Of a stretch of DNA of 64,000 nt, positions 1-8,237 are shown piece by piece. The translations under genes were made by a program, and so were the position numbers. This DNA is from Scytonematopsis contorta HA4267-MV1 (GTDB taxonomy: Bacteria; Cyanobacteriota; Cyanobacteriia; Cyanobacteriales; Nostocaceae): positions 1-64,000 of the forward strand of contig JAHHIC010000051.1 of assembly GCA_019359035.1 (NCBI GenBank). The letters are read 5' to 3'. The number at the start of each line of letters is the position of its first letter. The stretch's first letter is position 1. The notes beneath the pieces are model-generated. The model saw only the letters and a list, made by a program, of their open reading frames with translations. It did no database searches and was not told the origin of the DNA.

Positions 1-109
1 TCCAACTACAACAGAAATGGTTGATAAAGTAATCTCAGTTGCGCTCGACTTAATAAATCCTCAACATTTAAAAAACTGGTTTACTAATTGCTGCTATTGT
101 ACCTCATAA
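1..109 (+). pseudogene. C-terminal end of an IS630-like transposase (cut by window edge)
   Basis: Frame 2 is open from the window edge to a TAA at 107-109. It encodes about 35 residues ending in a KNWFTNCCYCTS tail, which I recognise as the extreme C-terminus of IS630-family transposases common in Nostoc-like genomes. Only the tail is visible, so whether the gene is intact to the left is unknown. The next stretch is a fragment of a different gene, as expected for an element inserted into older DNA. The family call is from memory of the tail motif alone. Confidence 0.5.
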
Positions 110-118
110 CAGCGGTAA

Positions 119-226
119 GTGCTGTATCATTTGACGGGAAAATATGAGCAAGCAGAACCACTTTTTACCCAAGCATTAGAGTTAACAAATAGTTTTAGTC
201 CTATATCAGTTATCAGTTGTAGATAA
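119..226 (+). pseudogene. TPR-repeat gene fragment
   Basis: Beginning just after a TAA at 116-118, a short frame reads LYHLTGKYEQAEPLFTQALE and then stops at 224-226. The pattern (G-K-Y-x-x-A-E-x-L-[FY]-x-x-A-L-E) is the second half of a tetratricopeptide repeat of the kind found in kinesin-light-chain-like cyanobacterial proteins. No start, no second repeat and no RBS are visible. It lies directly after the transposase tail, so it is most simply the remains of a TPR gene interrupted by the insertion. Confidence 0.5.
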
Positions 227-244
227 AGAGACCTAACCCCCCTA

Positions 245-271
245 CCCCCCTTCCCTATCAGGGAAGGGGGG
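245..271. repeat. C-rich/G-rich hairpin repeat
   Basis: CCCCCCTTCCC (245-255) pairs perfectly with GGGAAGGGGGG (261-271) across a 5-base loop. A closely related hairpin recurs at 38193-38217. It is probably a dispersed cyanobacterial palindromic repeat. It could also act as a terminator for the gene remnants on its left. Confidence 0.6.
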
Positions 272-289
272 TTTAATCTATTAATTCTT

Positions 290-314
290 GTGGGGTGGGC
301 ATCCTTGCCCGCCC
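290..314 (+). repeat. Dispersed 25-bp G-rich repeat, copy 1
   Basis: A 25-bp element built around GGGC-atcctt-GCCC. The exact reverse complement occurs at 17230-17254 and a near copy at 14185-14208. All three copies lie between genes. Confidence 0.7.
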
Positions 315-375
315 AGGAATGTAGATTAAATCCCCCAGGAATGTAGATTAAATCCCCCAGGAATGTAGATTAAAT
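312..375. repeat. Three tandem copies of a 22-bp repeat
   Basis: The unit CCCAGGAATGTAGATTAAAT plus CC starts at 312, 334 and 356 with an exact 22-bp period; the third copy lacks the last two bases. The copies are identical, indicating recent amplification. They lie just downstream of the SLH protein gene, which is on the opposite strand. Confidence 0.85.
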
Positions 376-418
376 ATGGGATAGCTGATTTTAAAAGAAA
401 AGTTCATCAGTCAAAGGA

Positions 419-2506
419 CTATTTTTTATTACCAGGAGTCCTTCCACCTTCATCGTTGCTACCACCGTGAGGTCTGGAATTGCCTGGGTCACAACCTTCA
501 GAACCATTGCCAATACCTTGATTACAATTACGACGTGGTTTGCGACCCTGACCCTCGACTTCTGAAATTTGCTCTGTTTCAGTTTCTGGTTTTTGTGCTT
601 CCACTTTTTGTTCTTCTAATTTTTGTGCTTCCACAGCATATTCTGAAGAAATATCTGTTACTTCACCAGCACTTACCAAAGCTTTGTACAACAAAGCACA
701 GACTTCTGCGCGGGTAGCAACTTTATCAGCATTCAGGGTTTGGATATTAGGATAATTGACAATAATACCTCGCTCAGTTAAAGCTGCTACCGCATTTCTA
801 ACATCACTGCGAATTGAATCGGCATCTGTGTAAGCCGCTAAAATTGCTGAGTTAGAACCATTAAATGTGTAATTTAGTCCTTGCGCTAAATACGTCATTA
901 CTTCCAAACGAGAAAGGGCTTGGGTTGGGTTAAATCGATTGCTTCCTGCTGAATTAAAAAAGCCCATTTGGTAAGCTTCTTGGATAGCATTGTATGCCCA
1001 ATAAGCTCTTGAAACATCTTTAAATTTAGCTGAATTACGAATTTTAGCTTTCTCAAAGCCTTGGTTAATCATAGCCGCAAATTGGGCACGAGTTACCTGT
1101 TCATCTGGACGAAATGTACCATCTGGAAAACCGTCAATAATTTCTAATGCAGCTAACTCAGCAATAAAATCTTTTGCCCAGTGGTTTGTTGATACATCAG
1201 TGAATTGAGTCCTGATATTACTAGCGACACCTACCTCACGGTAATCCATCATCAACTGGCTAACATCAAAGGTTGAATCGCTGTCTTCACTAACTTCATT
1301 CATTTGTACCAAGCTACCAGGAGTTGCTTTCAAAGCAGCTGCAAGATTGGAACTAAAAGTAGCTATCGACTGACTTGCTAAAGCAAATTCACCTTTGGTA
1401 AAAGAAACTGGATAAACGCTAGTTAAAGGAACAGACGATAAATCTTGGACTTGAAATTGGTCAACTCTAACTTGACGTTCGCTGTTGAAGAAAGTTACAC
1501 GGTCACCATTAATTTGGCTGAAGTAGTTATAAGTTTTGCTTTCAGAATCTACTTCACCATCAAAATTCGTATCCAACCCGTAAACGGTACGGACTACTTT
1601 ATATTCTGTAGGATTAGCAGAAAGAACTAAATTGACTGCTGTATTTGCCGACAAGCATTCAAATTCGCTGTAACCAATAAAGCGGTTTTGAGTATCATAT
1701 AACCGTACAACTACTCTGTCACCAGCTTTTAAACCCTTGGTAAATTTGGCTTTTGATTTTAGTTTGTACTTGTAGTCACCCAAGAATCTTTCTTTGGCAT
1801 AACCTTTACCGCGTTTTGCTTTTAATGATATGCGAGCGGTTACTTGTTGTAAGCTACCGGATGGTTGCCAAATTGCTAAGGTGAAGCCAGGTTTTTTGCT
1901 ATTTACCGATATATTAGTAGCAGTTTGAGTACTACGTTGGGAAACAACAGCACTTGTTTGAGTAATACTTTGACTACTACGTTGTTGTACTGTTAAAGTT
2001 TCTCGTTGAACGGTGCTGCTGCTACTTTTCAAAGAAACACTTTGAACTCTTGCCATTGTCGCACTCACTGCTTGAGTAGAAGCCTCATCCAGTTTGGCAA
2101 TTTCTCCAGACTTGTCAGTACGATAAACCCACATTTGCTGTTTGTCAGCGACAACAACTTGCCAACCGGGAACTATTCCTCTAGAACAGCTATCATTTTC
2201 ATTCAAGCCCAAACAACTGTTAGCCCAGGTGGTTTTTTCTGCCCTTACCAAACGCAAACTGGAAATCTCTGTGCTTGTACGTCGGGAAATGTCCTCAAAA
2301 ATAGATGCTTTGATATTTTCTGGTAAATCCTTACTATCAGGATTGACCGCTAAAAGGTTTGGACTTGCAGAACTAATAGCTTTCTCTTCTACGGTGGTAG
2401 AAAACCCTGATGCCGCATAAGCCATTGGTGATACCATTGCTACATAAGCCATAGCAAGAGCAGCTTGGCTACAGGCAGTCAAGAAACGCTGATTTTTGTT
2501 TTTCAT
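419..2506 (-). CDS. S-layer-homology (SLH) domain protein
   Basis: A secreted surface protein of about 695 residues. The start at 2506 (MKNKNQRF) is preferred over an upstream in-frame codon because it puts a normal signal peptide (hydrophobic stretch ending AYA) at the N-terminus. A Q/S/T-rich segment precedes a central domain. Three SLH repeats follow at about residues 434-610 (FTDVSTNHWAKDF, FKDVSRAYWAYNAI and a weaker third). SLH repeats normally bind pyruvylated cell-wall polymers or contribute to cyanobacterial envelope proteins. The C-terminus is a charged E/Q/K stretch, then a Gly/Asn/Pro-rich tail containing two cysteines. The gene is transcribed away from the aldo/keto reductase. 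The ligand is unknown. Confidence 0.9.
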   Translation of the reverse strand: MKNKNQRFLTACSQAALAMAYVAMVSPMAYAASGFSTTVEEKAISSASPNLLAVNPDSKDLPENIKASIFEDISRRTSTEISSLRLVRAEKTTWANSCLGLNENDSCSRGIVPGWQVVVADKQQMWVYRTDKSGEIAKLDEASTQAVSATMARVQSVSLKSSSSTVQRETLTVQQRSSQSITQTSAVVSQRSTQTATNISVNSKKPGFTLAIWQPSGSLQQVTARISLKAKRGKGYAKERFLGDYKYKLKSKAKFTKGLKAGDRVVVRLYDTQNRFIGYSEFECLSANTAVNLVLSANPTEYKVVRTVYGLDTNFDGEVDSESKTYNYFSQINGDRVTFFNSERQVRVDQFQVQDLSSVPLTSVYPVSFTKGEFALASQSIATFSSNLAAALKATPGSLVQMNEVSEDSDSTFDVSQLMMDYREVGVASNIRTQFTDVSTNHWAKDFIAELAALEIIDGFPDGTFRPDEQVTRAQFAAMINQGFEKAKIRNSAKFKDVSRAYWAYNAIQEAYQMGFFNSAGSNRFNPTQALSRLEVMTYLAQGLNYTFNGSNSAILAAYTDADSIRSDVRNAVAALTERGIIVNYPNIQTLNADKVATRAEVCALLYKALVSAGEVTDISSEYAVEAQKLEEQKVEAQKPETETEQISEVEGQGRKPRRNCNQGIGNGSEGCDPGNSRPHGGSNDEGGRTPGNKK

Positions 2507-2870
2507 CTCACACCATACCAACAGAATTAACAAATGGCCGCAAGCGACCCTTTAATAATTAATCTCTTACTAGAGACGAAAAACGCAACAGAATTATTGC
2601 TGACATCATTTTTGTTGCTACTATGTTGAACGAATAATTATCTGGGTAAATACTGACCAAACCAATTAGCAATTAGCAATTATTAAACAAAACGAAGCCT
2701 AAATTAACGTTGGAAATTATTGAAGCACTTAAAGCTGTATTGTTTATTTTTAGACCATTAAACAGTCAACAAAGCAAGATTTTGATATAAACTCGCAAGA
2801 ATCGGTCGTGAATTAACAAGCCTCAATTACTAAAGTTGATTTAAGTAACGAAAACAAGGAAGCTACTTAC
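2507..2870. other. Divergent intergenic region
   Basis: 364 bp of AT-rich DNA between two outward-facing genes, so it must hold promoters for both. A usable RBS (AAGGA) lies about 15 bases before the aldo/keto reductase start. I see no clear operator or RNA gene. Confidence 0.5.
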
Positions 2871-3983
2871 ATGTCACTCAACGCATACTACACACTTGGA
2901 CGTTCTGGATTACGTGTTAGCCGTCTTGCTCTGGGAGCTATGACTTTCGGTACAGAATGGGGATGGGGAGCGGACGAAGCAACTGCACGACAATTATTTA
3001 ATGCTTACATCGATGCTGGTGGTAATTTTATCGATACGGCAGATTTATATACAAATGGTACGAGCGAAACCTGGTTAGGTAAATTTATTAGCGAACGTAA
3101 CCTCCGTGACCGTGTTGTGATAGCGACCAAATTTGCTTATAATTCTGAACCAGGAAATCCTAATGCTGGTGGTAACGGACGCAAGAATATTTTACGAGCT
3201 GTGGAAGGTTCGCTAAAAAGGTTGGGGACTGATTATATTGACCTTTATATTCTTCATACTTGGGATACTATTACTCCAGCAGAAGAAGTAATGCGGACGC
3301 TAAATGATTTAGTTAGTTCAGGTAAAGTAAGGCATATAGGACTTAGTGATACACCAAGTTGGTATGCTGCAAGGGCACAAACTTTAGCTGAGTACCGCAA
3401 TTACGAACCAATTTCTGCTCTTCAACTGGAATATTCGCTAATTGAACGTAATATTGAACGCGAATTTATTCCTTTAGGTCAGGAGTTAGGGATGGGTACA
3501 ATGGTTTGGAGTCCTTTGGGAAGCGGTCTTCTGAGTGGTAAGTACAAACCTAGTGAGGGAGGATTTACCGGAGAAGGACGATTGGAAACAACCAAAGGTG
3601 TCCAAAATCCTGCATTCCAAAAATTTAGTGACCGCAATTGGAAAATTGTTGCGGAACTGGAAACGGTAGCGAAAGAAGTTGGTTGTAGCATGGCTCAAGT
3701 AGCTGTTAACTGGACAGCAAATCGTCCTGGTATTGCGTCAGTAATTGTCGGAGCTACTAAATTATCTCAATTGGAAGACAACTTGAAGGCACTAGATTTT
3801 GATATTCCCACAGAACTAGCGAACCGTTTGGAAACTATTAGTCGTCCAGAACCTCAGTTTCCTTACACTTTCTTTAGTTCAGAAATTCAAGGAATGATTC
3901 ATGGTGGAGCTACTGTGGGGAATAAACCTGCTGGATATAATCCTAATGTACTAATTCAGTCAGCGGGTGGGGGTGTTTCTTAA
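2871..3983 (+). CDS. Aldo/keto reductase
   Basis: A cytoplasmic NADPH-dependent carbonyl reductase of 370 residues, related to the YajO/Kv-beta-like branch. The family tetrad is visible: D55, Y60 (FIDTADLY), K87 (IATKFAY) and H129 (DLYILHTW). Later motifs include GLSDTPSW and ALQLEYSLIER. At 370 residues it is longer than the usual 320-340, owing to a C-terminal tail. An AAGGA ribosome site precedes ATG 2871. The natural substrate cannot be inferred. It stands alone, with a hairpin (4022-4041) after it. Confidence 0.93.
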   Translation: MSLNAYYTLGRSGLRVSRLALGAMTFGTEWGWGADEATARQLFNAYIDAGGNFIDTADLYTNGTSETWLGKFISERNLRDRVVIATKFAYNSEPGNPNAGGNGRKNILRAVEGSLKRLGTDYIDLYILHTWDTITPAEEVMRTLNDLVSSGKVRHIGLSDTPSWYAARAQTLAEYRNYEPISALQLEYSLIERNIEREFIPLGQELGMGTMVWSPLGSGLLSGKYKPSEGGFTGEGRLETTKGVQNPAFQKFSDRNWKIVAELETVAKEVGCSMAQVAVNWTANRPGIASVIVGATKLSQLEDNLKALDFDIPTELANRLETISRPEPQFPYTFFSSEIQGMIHGGATVGNKPAGYNPNVLIQSAGGGVS

Positions 3984-4021
3984 TTTTTGAAAGAATTTCA
4001 AATTTTGGTTTTTGAATATGT

Positions 4022-4041
4022 AGACGCGATAAATCGCGTCT
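4022..4041. terminator. Hairpin between convergent genes
   Basis: AGACGCGAT / ATCGCGTCT with a two-base loop lies between the stops of the aldo/keto reductase (+) and the RibD-like reductase (-). A short run of T follows on the plus strand. It may act as a bidirectional terminator. It also resembles the GAGACG-type palindromes scattered through the window. Confidence 0.55.
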
Positions 4042-4557
4042 CTACGTTTTATAATGCAGTTCAACTATTCCGGAAGAATAAGATTTTAAACCAATCAAAT
4101 TGAGCTTTTGCTCCGATAACGATTGATAAAGAGAAATACCTGCTCCCAAAATAATAGGTATCATAACAATAACGTATTCATCTACCAATCCTTGCTTAAT
4201 AAACGAGGATGCAAGGGTTCCACCCCCCACTAACCAAACTCGCTGAAAGCCATGTTTTTTCGTATCCTCAATAACTTCCGCAATCCCACCCTGCACTATT
4301 TTGACATCGGCACGGGTCGCTGATAACTTTCGGCGAGTTAAAACATATGAAAGCTTTTCTGGGTAAGGCCAGTCACCAAAACCCAATACTTGTTCGTAAG
4401 TAGTAGAACCCATCACAAGTGCATCAATTGAGTCATAAAAATTGGTATAACCGTTATCCTCAACAGTATCAAAGGACGTTAACCAATCAATACTCCCATC
4501 TGTTCGGGCAATGTACCCATCTATTGTTGTAGCGATATAAAGAACGAACTCTGCCAT
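4042..4557 (-). CDS. Dihydrofolate reductase family protein (RibD C-terminal-like)
   Basis: A 171-residue NADPH-dependent reductase of the RibD_C/DHFR fold. Visible family features are the N-terminal IATTIDGYIA strand and loop, the central GSTTYEQVLGFGDWPYP segment and the nucleotide-binding VWLVGGGTLASSF. The length matches stand-alone YyaP/YwjB-type proteins, whose substrates are mostly unknown, so a role in riboflavin or folate synthesis should not be assumed. The gene is monocistronic on the minus strand. Confidence 0.88.
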   Translation of the reverse strand: MAEFVLYIATTIDGYIARTDGSIDWLTSFDTVEDNGYTNFYDSIDALVMGSTTYEQVLGFGDWPYPEKLSYVLTRRKLSATRADVKIVQGGIAEVIEDTKKHGFQRVWLVGGGTLASSFIKQGLVDEYVIVMIPIILGAGISLYQSLSEQKLNLIGLKSYSSGIVELHYKT

Positions 4558-4753
4558 TACTTAATTCTACTTGCGTTTATTTTAACTTGATGCTTCGCAC
4601 AACATTAATTATCGCGTAATCAAGGATTTGTAGCAAATTGGATGAATTATGCATAATAAAAAATTTTTGTTACTAATTATTAATAGGGGCTATCAGTAAG
4701 GCTCTTTGGAGAAACATGACATAGCAAAATGAGCATATAAAAGGAAATATTAA

Positions 4754-4945
4754 ATGCAAGACTCTCAATTCACTATTTTTCTCGCTTTTGGATTTATTTG
4801 GCTAATAATGGGAATTTCTGCCTGTGTCTTAATTATGAAATCCGAGGGATTGCCTCTCAGATTGGACAAATGGGGATTGGTTGTGCTGCTACCTATCGTA
4901 ATTCCCTTAGTTGCGGCTTTAACTTTTGCTGCGATTTATCACTAA
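4754..4945 (+). CDS. Small two-helix membrane protein, unknown function
   Basis: A 63-residue protein with two hydrophobic segments (about residues 7-28 and 41-61) joined by a short polar loop containing K and R. An AAGGA ribosome site lies 8-10 bases before ATG 4754, which supports it being a real gene. I do not recognise a family. A 28-bp palindrome follows closely. Confidence 0.65.
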   Translation: MQDSQFTIFLAFGFIWLIMGISACVLIMKSEGLPLRLDKWGLVVLLPIVIPLVAALTFAAIYH

Positions 4946-4973
4946 TAGAGATGGTAGACGTGAGACGTTACAT

Positions 4974-5001
4974 GTAGAGACGTTACATGTAACGTCTCTA
5001 C
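4974..5001. repeat. 28-bp perfect palindrome, copy A
   Basis: GTAGAGACGTTACA continues into its own reverse complement. Exact copies are at 7468-7495 and 33513-33540, and a diverged one at 19902-19929. A partial copy lies immediately upstream. It behaves as a dispersed REP-like element. Confidence 0.85.
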
Positions 5002-5075
5002 AATGGTGGAAAATTTTACACAGAATTTTCATTACTTTGTCACAATGATGTCACATTTACGTTTTACATTAAAAA

Positions 5076-5147
5076 TAACGCAAACATTGAGTTTGCTCCT
5101 CACACCATTAAAGCTCTCTTGTGGTCTAAGCCAAGAGAGCTTTTTTT
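5076..5147 (+). ncRNA. yfr1: Yfr1-like small RNA
   Basis: The layout matches the cyanobacterial regulatory RNA Yfr1. There is a 5' stem-loop (GCAAAC, loop ATTGA, GTTTGC; 5080-5096), an unpaired CTCCTCACAC stretch (5096-5105), and a strong Rho-independent terminator (stem 5111-5121 with 5132-5142, then seven T). Yfr1 is about 55-70 nt and is defined by an ultraconserved ACUCCUCACAC single-stranded motif; here 10 of the 11 positions match, with G for the first A. A possible -10 box TACATT is at 5065-5070. Yfr1 is reported to repress outer-membrane porin mRNAs by base-pairing. The exact 5' end is my estimate. Confidence 0.72.
5111..5147 (+). terminator. Rho-independent terminator of the Yfr1-like RNA
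   Basis: An 11-bp stem (AAGCTCTCTTG / CAAGAGAGCTT) with a 10-base loop is followed by TTTTTTT at 5141-5147. This is the clearest intrinsic terminator in the window. Confidence 0.85.
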
Positions 5148-5270
5148 GTTGAAACTTTTTTCTTATGGGGGTGGGGTTTCTCTTGGTCGGCAGTGTGACA
5201 GAGAACCTCATAACTTGAGATGGGAAATTAATGCTCTGTTCCACACTATAAAAGGGTTTGCTGGTTGATT

Positions 5271-5283
5271 GATAATAATTATC
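5271..5283. promoter_or_regulatory. Candidate Fur box
   Basis: GATAATaATTATC is a perfect 6-1-6 palindrome matching the core of iron-regulator (Fur) boxes. It lies 175 bp upstream of the acyltransferase and about 20 bp after a TATAAA-like -10. The rest of 5148-5457 holds nothing else I recognise. Confidence 0.4.
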
Positions 5284-5457
5284 TTAATCGTTACTATGTG
5301 CCAGTAGTGTCAACTGTCCACTCCAAAATGAGCCATTAAGCCATAAAAATAGGGTTTTTCTGGGACGCTAAAGGAAGTGCCTGAATCAAATTACCACAGG
5401 CTTTTGATTAAGCGTACTTTAAATACATAAAGAAAATTTAGTTTCACCCAGCTAATC

Positions 5458-6429
5458 ATGTTAACTTTACAACACCCTCCTACTTTGAATCCGGAACAAT
5501 CTAACCAACAAAAGCCTGTAACACCAAATTTAGCGCTCAATTTGACCACAGAAGTAATCGAACGTGCAAAATTAGGTGTCTCTTATGCACGCAATCCCCA
5601 TACTAGTGCGATGATTGAAAAAGTACTGTCCGATGCGGAAGAAGTAGCAAAGGGTGGTAGAAAGGATAAAACTAATGGTCGGTTACAACGCATTATGCTG
5701 CAAACTGTAATTCGCACCTTGTTTAAAGTCAAAGTCGAATTTCCCGAAAGAATTCCCACCACACCCGCATTAGTTGTCGGGAACCATCTCAACCATATCG
5801 ACCCATTTATACTTTTATCCCAGTTACCTGCTGATACTTTTTATAATGTATTAGGTGATGCTCGCTCTCTTTACAGTAGCTGGTGGAAGCGTCAAATTAT
5901 GAGTTTTGTAAAAGGAGTTATCCCCTTAGAACGTATTTGGAAGGAAGAAGTTGCTATATTGGAAGCCGCAAAAGCTGGACGGGAAGATTTAGCTGACTTA
6001 GCCGCAGAAATTCAGGAATATGTCCCCAAAGGAAATTCTATCGAAGCAATGCGACGCTTAGACCGTATCGTTCAAAGTACTTTTAACCGTAACGAAGGGA
6101 TTATGTTGTTCCCCGAAGGTAAATTAGGTAGCGTGGAAGGTAAATTATTACCCTTAAAGCGTGGTGTTGCGATTTACGCTTTACGTTCAGGAATGCCAAT
6201 TGTCCCCATAGCAATTGTTGGAACCAAAGATTTATATTTTGGAAAAGAAATTACTTTGCGTGTTGGTGAACCAATAACTGTAAAACAGTCAAAAAGACCA
6301 AAATCAGAAGAGGTACAAGCTGTTTTAGATGAATTGCAAGCAGCGATGGTAGATTTATTACCAAAAAATTATACAGAACCAAAAACCCCTAAGTTTTTGC
6401 GTAATTTTTTAAATAATCTTCTTGTATAA
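5458..6429 (+). CDS. 1-acylglycerol-3-phosphate acyltransferase-like (PlsC family)
   Basis: A membrane-associated lysophosphatidate acyltransferase-type enzyme of 323 residues. The catalytic HX4D box is present (GNHLNHIDPF, H110 and D115), as is the FPEG acceptor-binding box (218-221). Between them is a long helical insert (about 160-205) that is larger than in bacterial PlsC. The N-terminal 40 residues are polar. No clear ribosome site precedes ATG 5458, so a downstream start is possible. The likely role is adding the second acyl chain in glycerolipid synthesis; cyanobacteria carry several paralogues, and which one this is cannot be told. Confidence 0.88.
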   Translation: MLTLQHPPTLNPEQSNQQKPVTPNLALNLTTEVIERAKLGVSYARNPHTSAMIEKVLSDAEEVAKGGRKDKTNGRLQRIMLQTVIRTLFKVKVEFPERIPTTPALVVGNHLNHIDPFILLSQLPADTFYNVLGDARSLYSSWWKRQIMSFVKGVIPLERIWKEEVAILEAAKAGREDLADLAAEIQEYVPKGNSIEAMRRLDRIVQSTFNRNEGIMLFPEGKLGSVEGKLLPLKRGVAIYALRSGMPIVPIAIVGTKDLYFGKEITLRVGEPITVKQSKRPKSEEVQAVLDELQAAMVDLLPKNYTEPKTPKFLRNFLNNLLV

Positions 6430-6566
6430 AAACACAACATTAACCAGGGTTCTATTATATTGAGCATACCAATGCATCAGCTACATTTTTTATTAAAATT
6501 CAAATAATACAAGTTTGACTCAAAGTAGACGCAAAGAAATTAAGATAATTTTATTAACGGTGATAA

Positions 6567-7418
6567 CTAAGGGTTACAATATATGCATAGTGATGGTTCC
6601 GCAAATTCTTTACCATCGGGGAATAATTTTTCTTCACTGTAACCACATCTTTTACATTCATAAATTACTGCACGGGTCAAAGAAGTGGGTGCATAACAAA
6701 GTTCACAAGGTAATCCTTCGATTCTTTGAATGATTTCAAAACCAGGTGTATGACATTTAGGACAGCTGCTATTAATTTTTTTAACTAAATTACGGGTGGC
6801 TTTAGCAATATTTTTCATCCTTGTAGGGTTAAACATTGCTCGCATATCTGTTTCTAGATGTACTGTTCCTGTAGATGATTTTGTGATAACGTAATTTATT
6901 GCTTCTACTAATTGTTTTTCAGTAATTATTCCTTTAAAAATTTTACTACTATCTTTTGGAAACTCTTCAGACATCGCGATTAAACCATGTTCTGGAAAAC
7001 CAATTTTTTTTGCGAATTTTAATGCTTGCTCAATATTTTTTACGACTAGATGATTATGATTTGTATCTATAGAAAATTCTTCACCAATAATTTCTAAATC
7101 ATTTTCTTTATCAATCAAAATAATAATTTCTCTATTCGAGGTAACGTAAGGAAATGCAGGATGAGGTGCAAAACTACCTTCACTAGCAATTGCGATGCTT
7201 TCTCTTGTTTGTTCTAATATTTTTTCTGCTTTCAATCTTGCTGCTTCTATTTGGTTTCCTGTACGTTCAATATCTCTGGTAAATGTACCAAATATGTCTG
7301 TATTAAAGTTAGTAGGTACAATGACCTTAATTCCTAGCTCTTCTTGTAATATTGGAGCTATTACCTGCTCTTTTTGATGCATTGTAGCTAGTACAGCCAC
7401 TCTGTCTTGCCATTGCAT
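6567..7418 (-). CDS. DUF6671-type zinc-ribbon protein
   Basis: A 283-residue cytoplasmic protein. The N-terminal part (DRVAVLATMHQKEQVIAP and an ASEGSFAPHP segment around residue 80) matches what I recall as the DUF6671 family. The C-terminal 60 residues hold four CxxC knuckles (CPKC, CELC, CKRC, CIYC), which suggest one or two zinc ribbons. Its function is unknown. It lies downstream of hemJ on the same strand but is separated from it by palindromic repeats, so co-transcription is uncertain. Confidence 0.75.
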   Translation of the reverse strand: MQWQDRVAVLATMHQKEQVIAPILQEELGIKVIVPTNFNTDIFGTFTRDIERTGNQIEAARLKAEKILEQTRESIAIASEGSFAPHPAFPYVTSNREIIILIDKENDLEIIGEEFSIDTNHNHLVVKNIEQALKFAKKIGFPEHGLIAMSEEFPKDSSKIFKGIITEKQLVEAINYVITKSSTGTVHLETDMRAMFNPTRMKNIAKATRNLVKKINSSCPKCHTPGFEIIQRIEGLPCELCYAPTSLTRAVIYECKRCGYSEEKLFPDGKEFAEPSLCIYCNP

Positions 7419-7467
7419 GACTTTAATATATTACGAGTGTTCAATAATTATAAATGTAATTATAAAT

Positions 7468-7495
7468 GTAGAGACGTTACATGTAACGTCTCTAC
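7468..7495. repeat. 28-bp perfect palindrome, copy B
   Basis: Identical to copy A at 4974-5001. A 34-bp segment covering its right half and the following bases (7479-7512) is repeated directly at 7522-7555, so a local duplication of half the element has occurred between hemJ and the zinc-ribbon gene. Confidence 0.85.
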
Positions 7496-7556
7496 GTATT
7501 CCAAATTTCAGTGTAGACTAAACATGTAACGTCTCTACGTATTCCAAATTTCAGTC

Positions 7557-8141
7557 TCAACCTTGTTCCTGTGGTATTTGAGAGACCTGTGCGAGTTCTT
7601 TCTCTTTATCCAAGCGACGTTTCTTAGCGTAAAGTTGGATGCTAGCAGCCATCGCAATAATTAAACCGAAAACAACCCAAGCAGTTAAATCCGTTGGTAA
7701 AGCATTTTTGAATACTACCAGCATGACCACTACAACTAAAATTACTGTGGGAAATTCATTAAACGCACGCAACTGTTGACTAGTCCACTTACAAGTATCT
7801 TGTTCAAGTTGTCGCATTATGCGTTTGCAATAGTGGTGGTATCCCAGTAATAGGACAACAAGGCTTAACTTGACATGCATCCAAGTTTGTTTTAGAAATT
7901 CTGGTTCCGTGACCAGTAAACCTATTGCCATTGCCACAGTTACCAACATACCTGGAGTGGTAATAATGCCGTAGAGGCGTTTTTCCATTATTCCATACTG
8001 TTTTTTCAGGATGGTGCGTGCTGGTTCTGGTTCTTGGTTCGCTTCTACGTGATAGATAAACAAACGTGCTAGGTAAAATAATCCAGCAAACCACACTACT
8101 ACACCGACTATATGAAATGCTTTAAACCATGAATATGCCAT
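7557..8141 (-). CDS. hemJ: Protoporphyrinogen IX oxidase HemJ
   Basis: A 194-residue integral membrane protein with four predicted helices that converts protoporphyrinogen IX to protoporphyrin IX, the last common step of heme and chlorophyll synthesis in most cyanobacteria. Family features are the N-terminal WFKAFHIVGVVVWFAGLFYL helix with its conserved His (H10), KLSLVVLLLGYHHY in the third helix, and the LRAFNEFPTVIL segment. An AGAGG ribosome site lies about 10 bases before ATG 8141. The charged C-terminal tail is slightly longer than usual. Length and motifs agree well with the family. Confidence 0.93.
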   Translation of the reverse strand: MAYSWFKAFHIVGVVVWFAGLFYLARLFIYHVEANQEPEPARTILKKQYGIMEKRLYGIITTPGMLVTVAMAIGLLVTEPEFLKQTWMHVKLSLVVLLLGYHHYCKRIMRQLEQDTCKWTSQQLRAFNEFPTVILVVVVMLVVFKNALPTDLTAWVVFGLIIAMAASIQLYAKKRRLDKEKELAQVSQIPQEQG

Positions 8142-8237
8142 GAATGTAACCTCTTTAAATGGGGAGTGGGGAGTAGAAGAAGTTCAAAATTTAAAATACC
8201 CTGCGGGAAGACCTCCGGTCTACAAAATTCAAAATTC

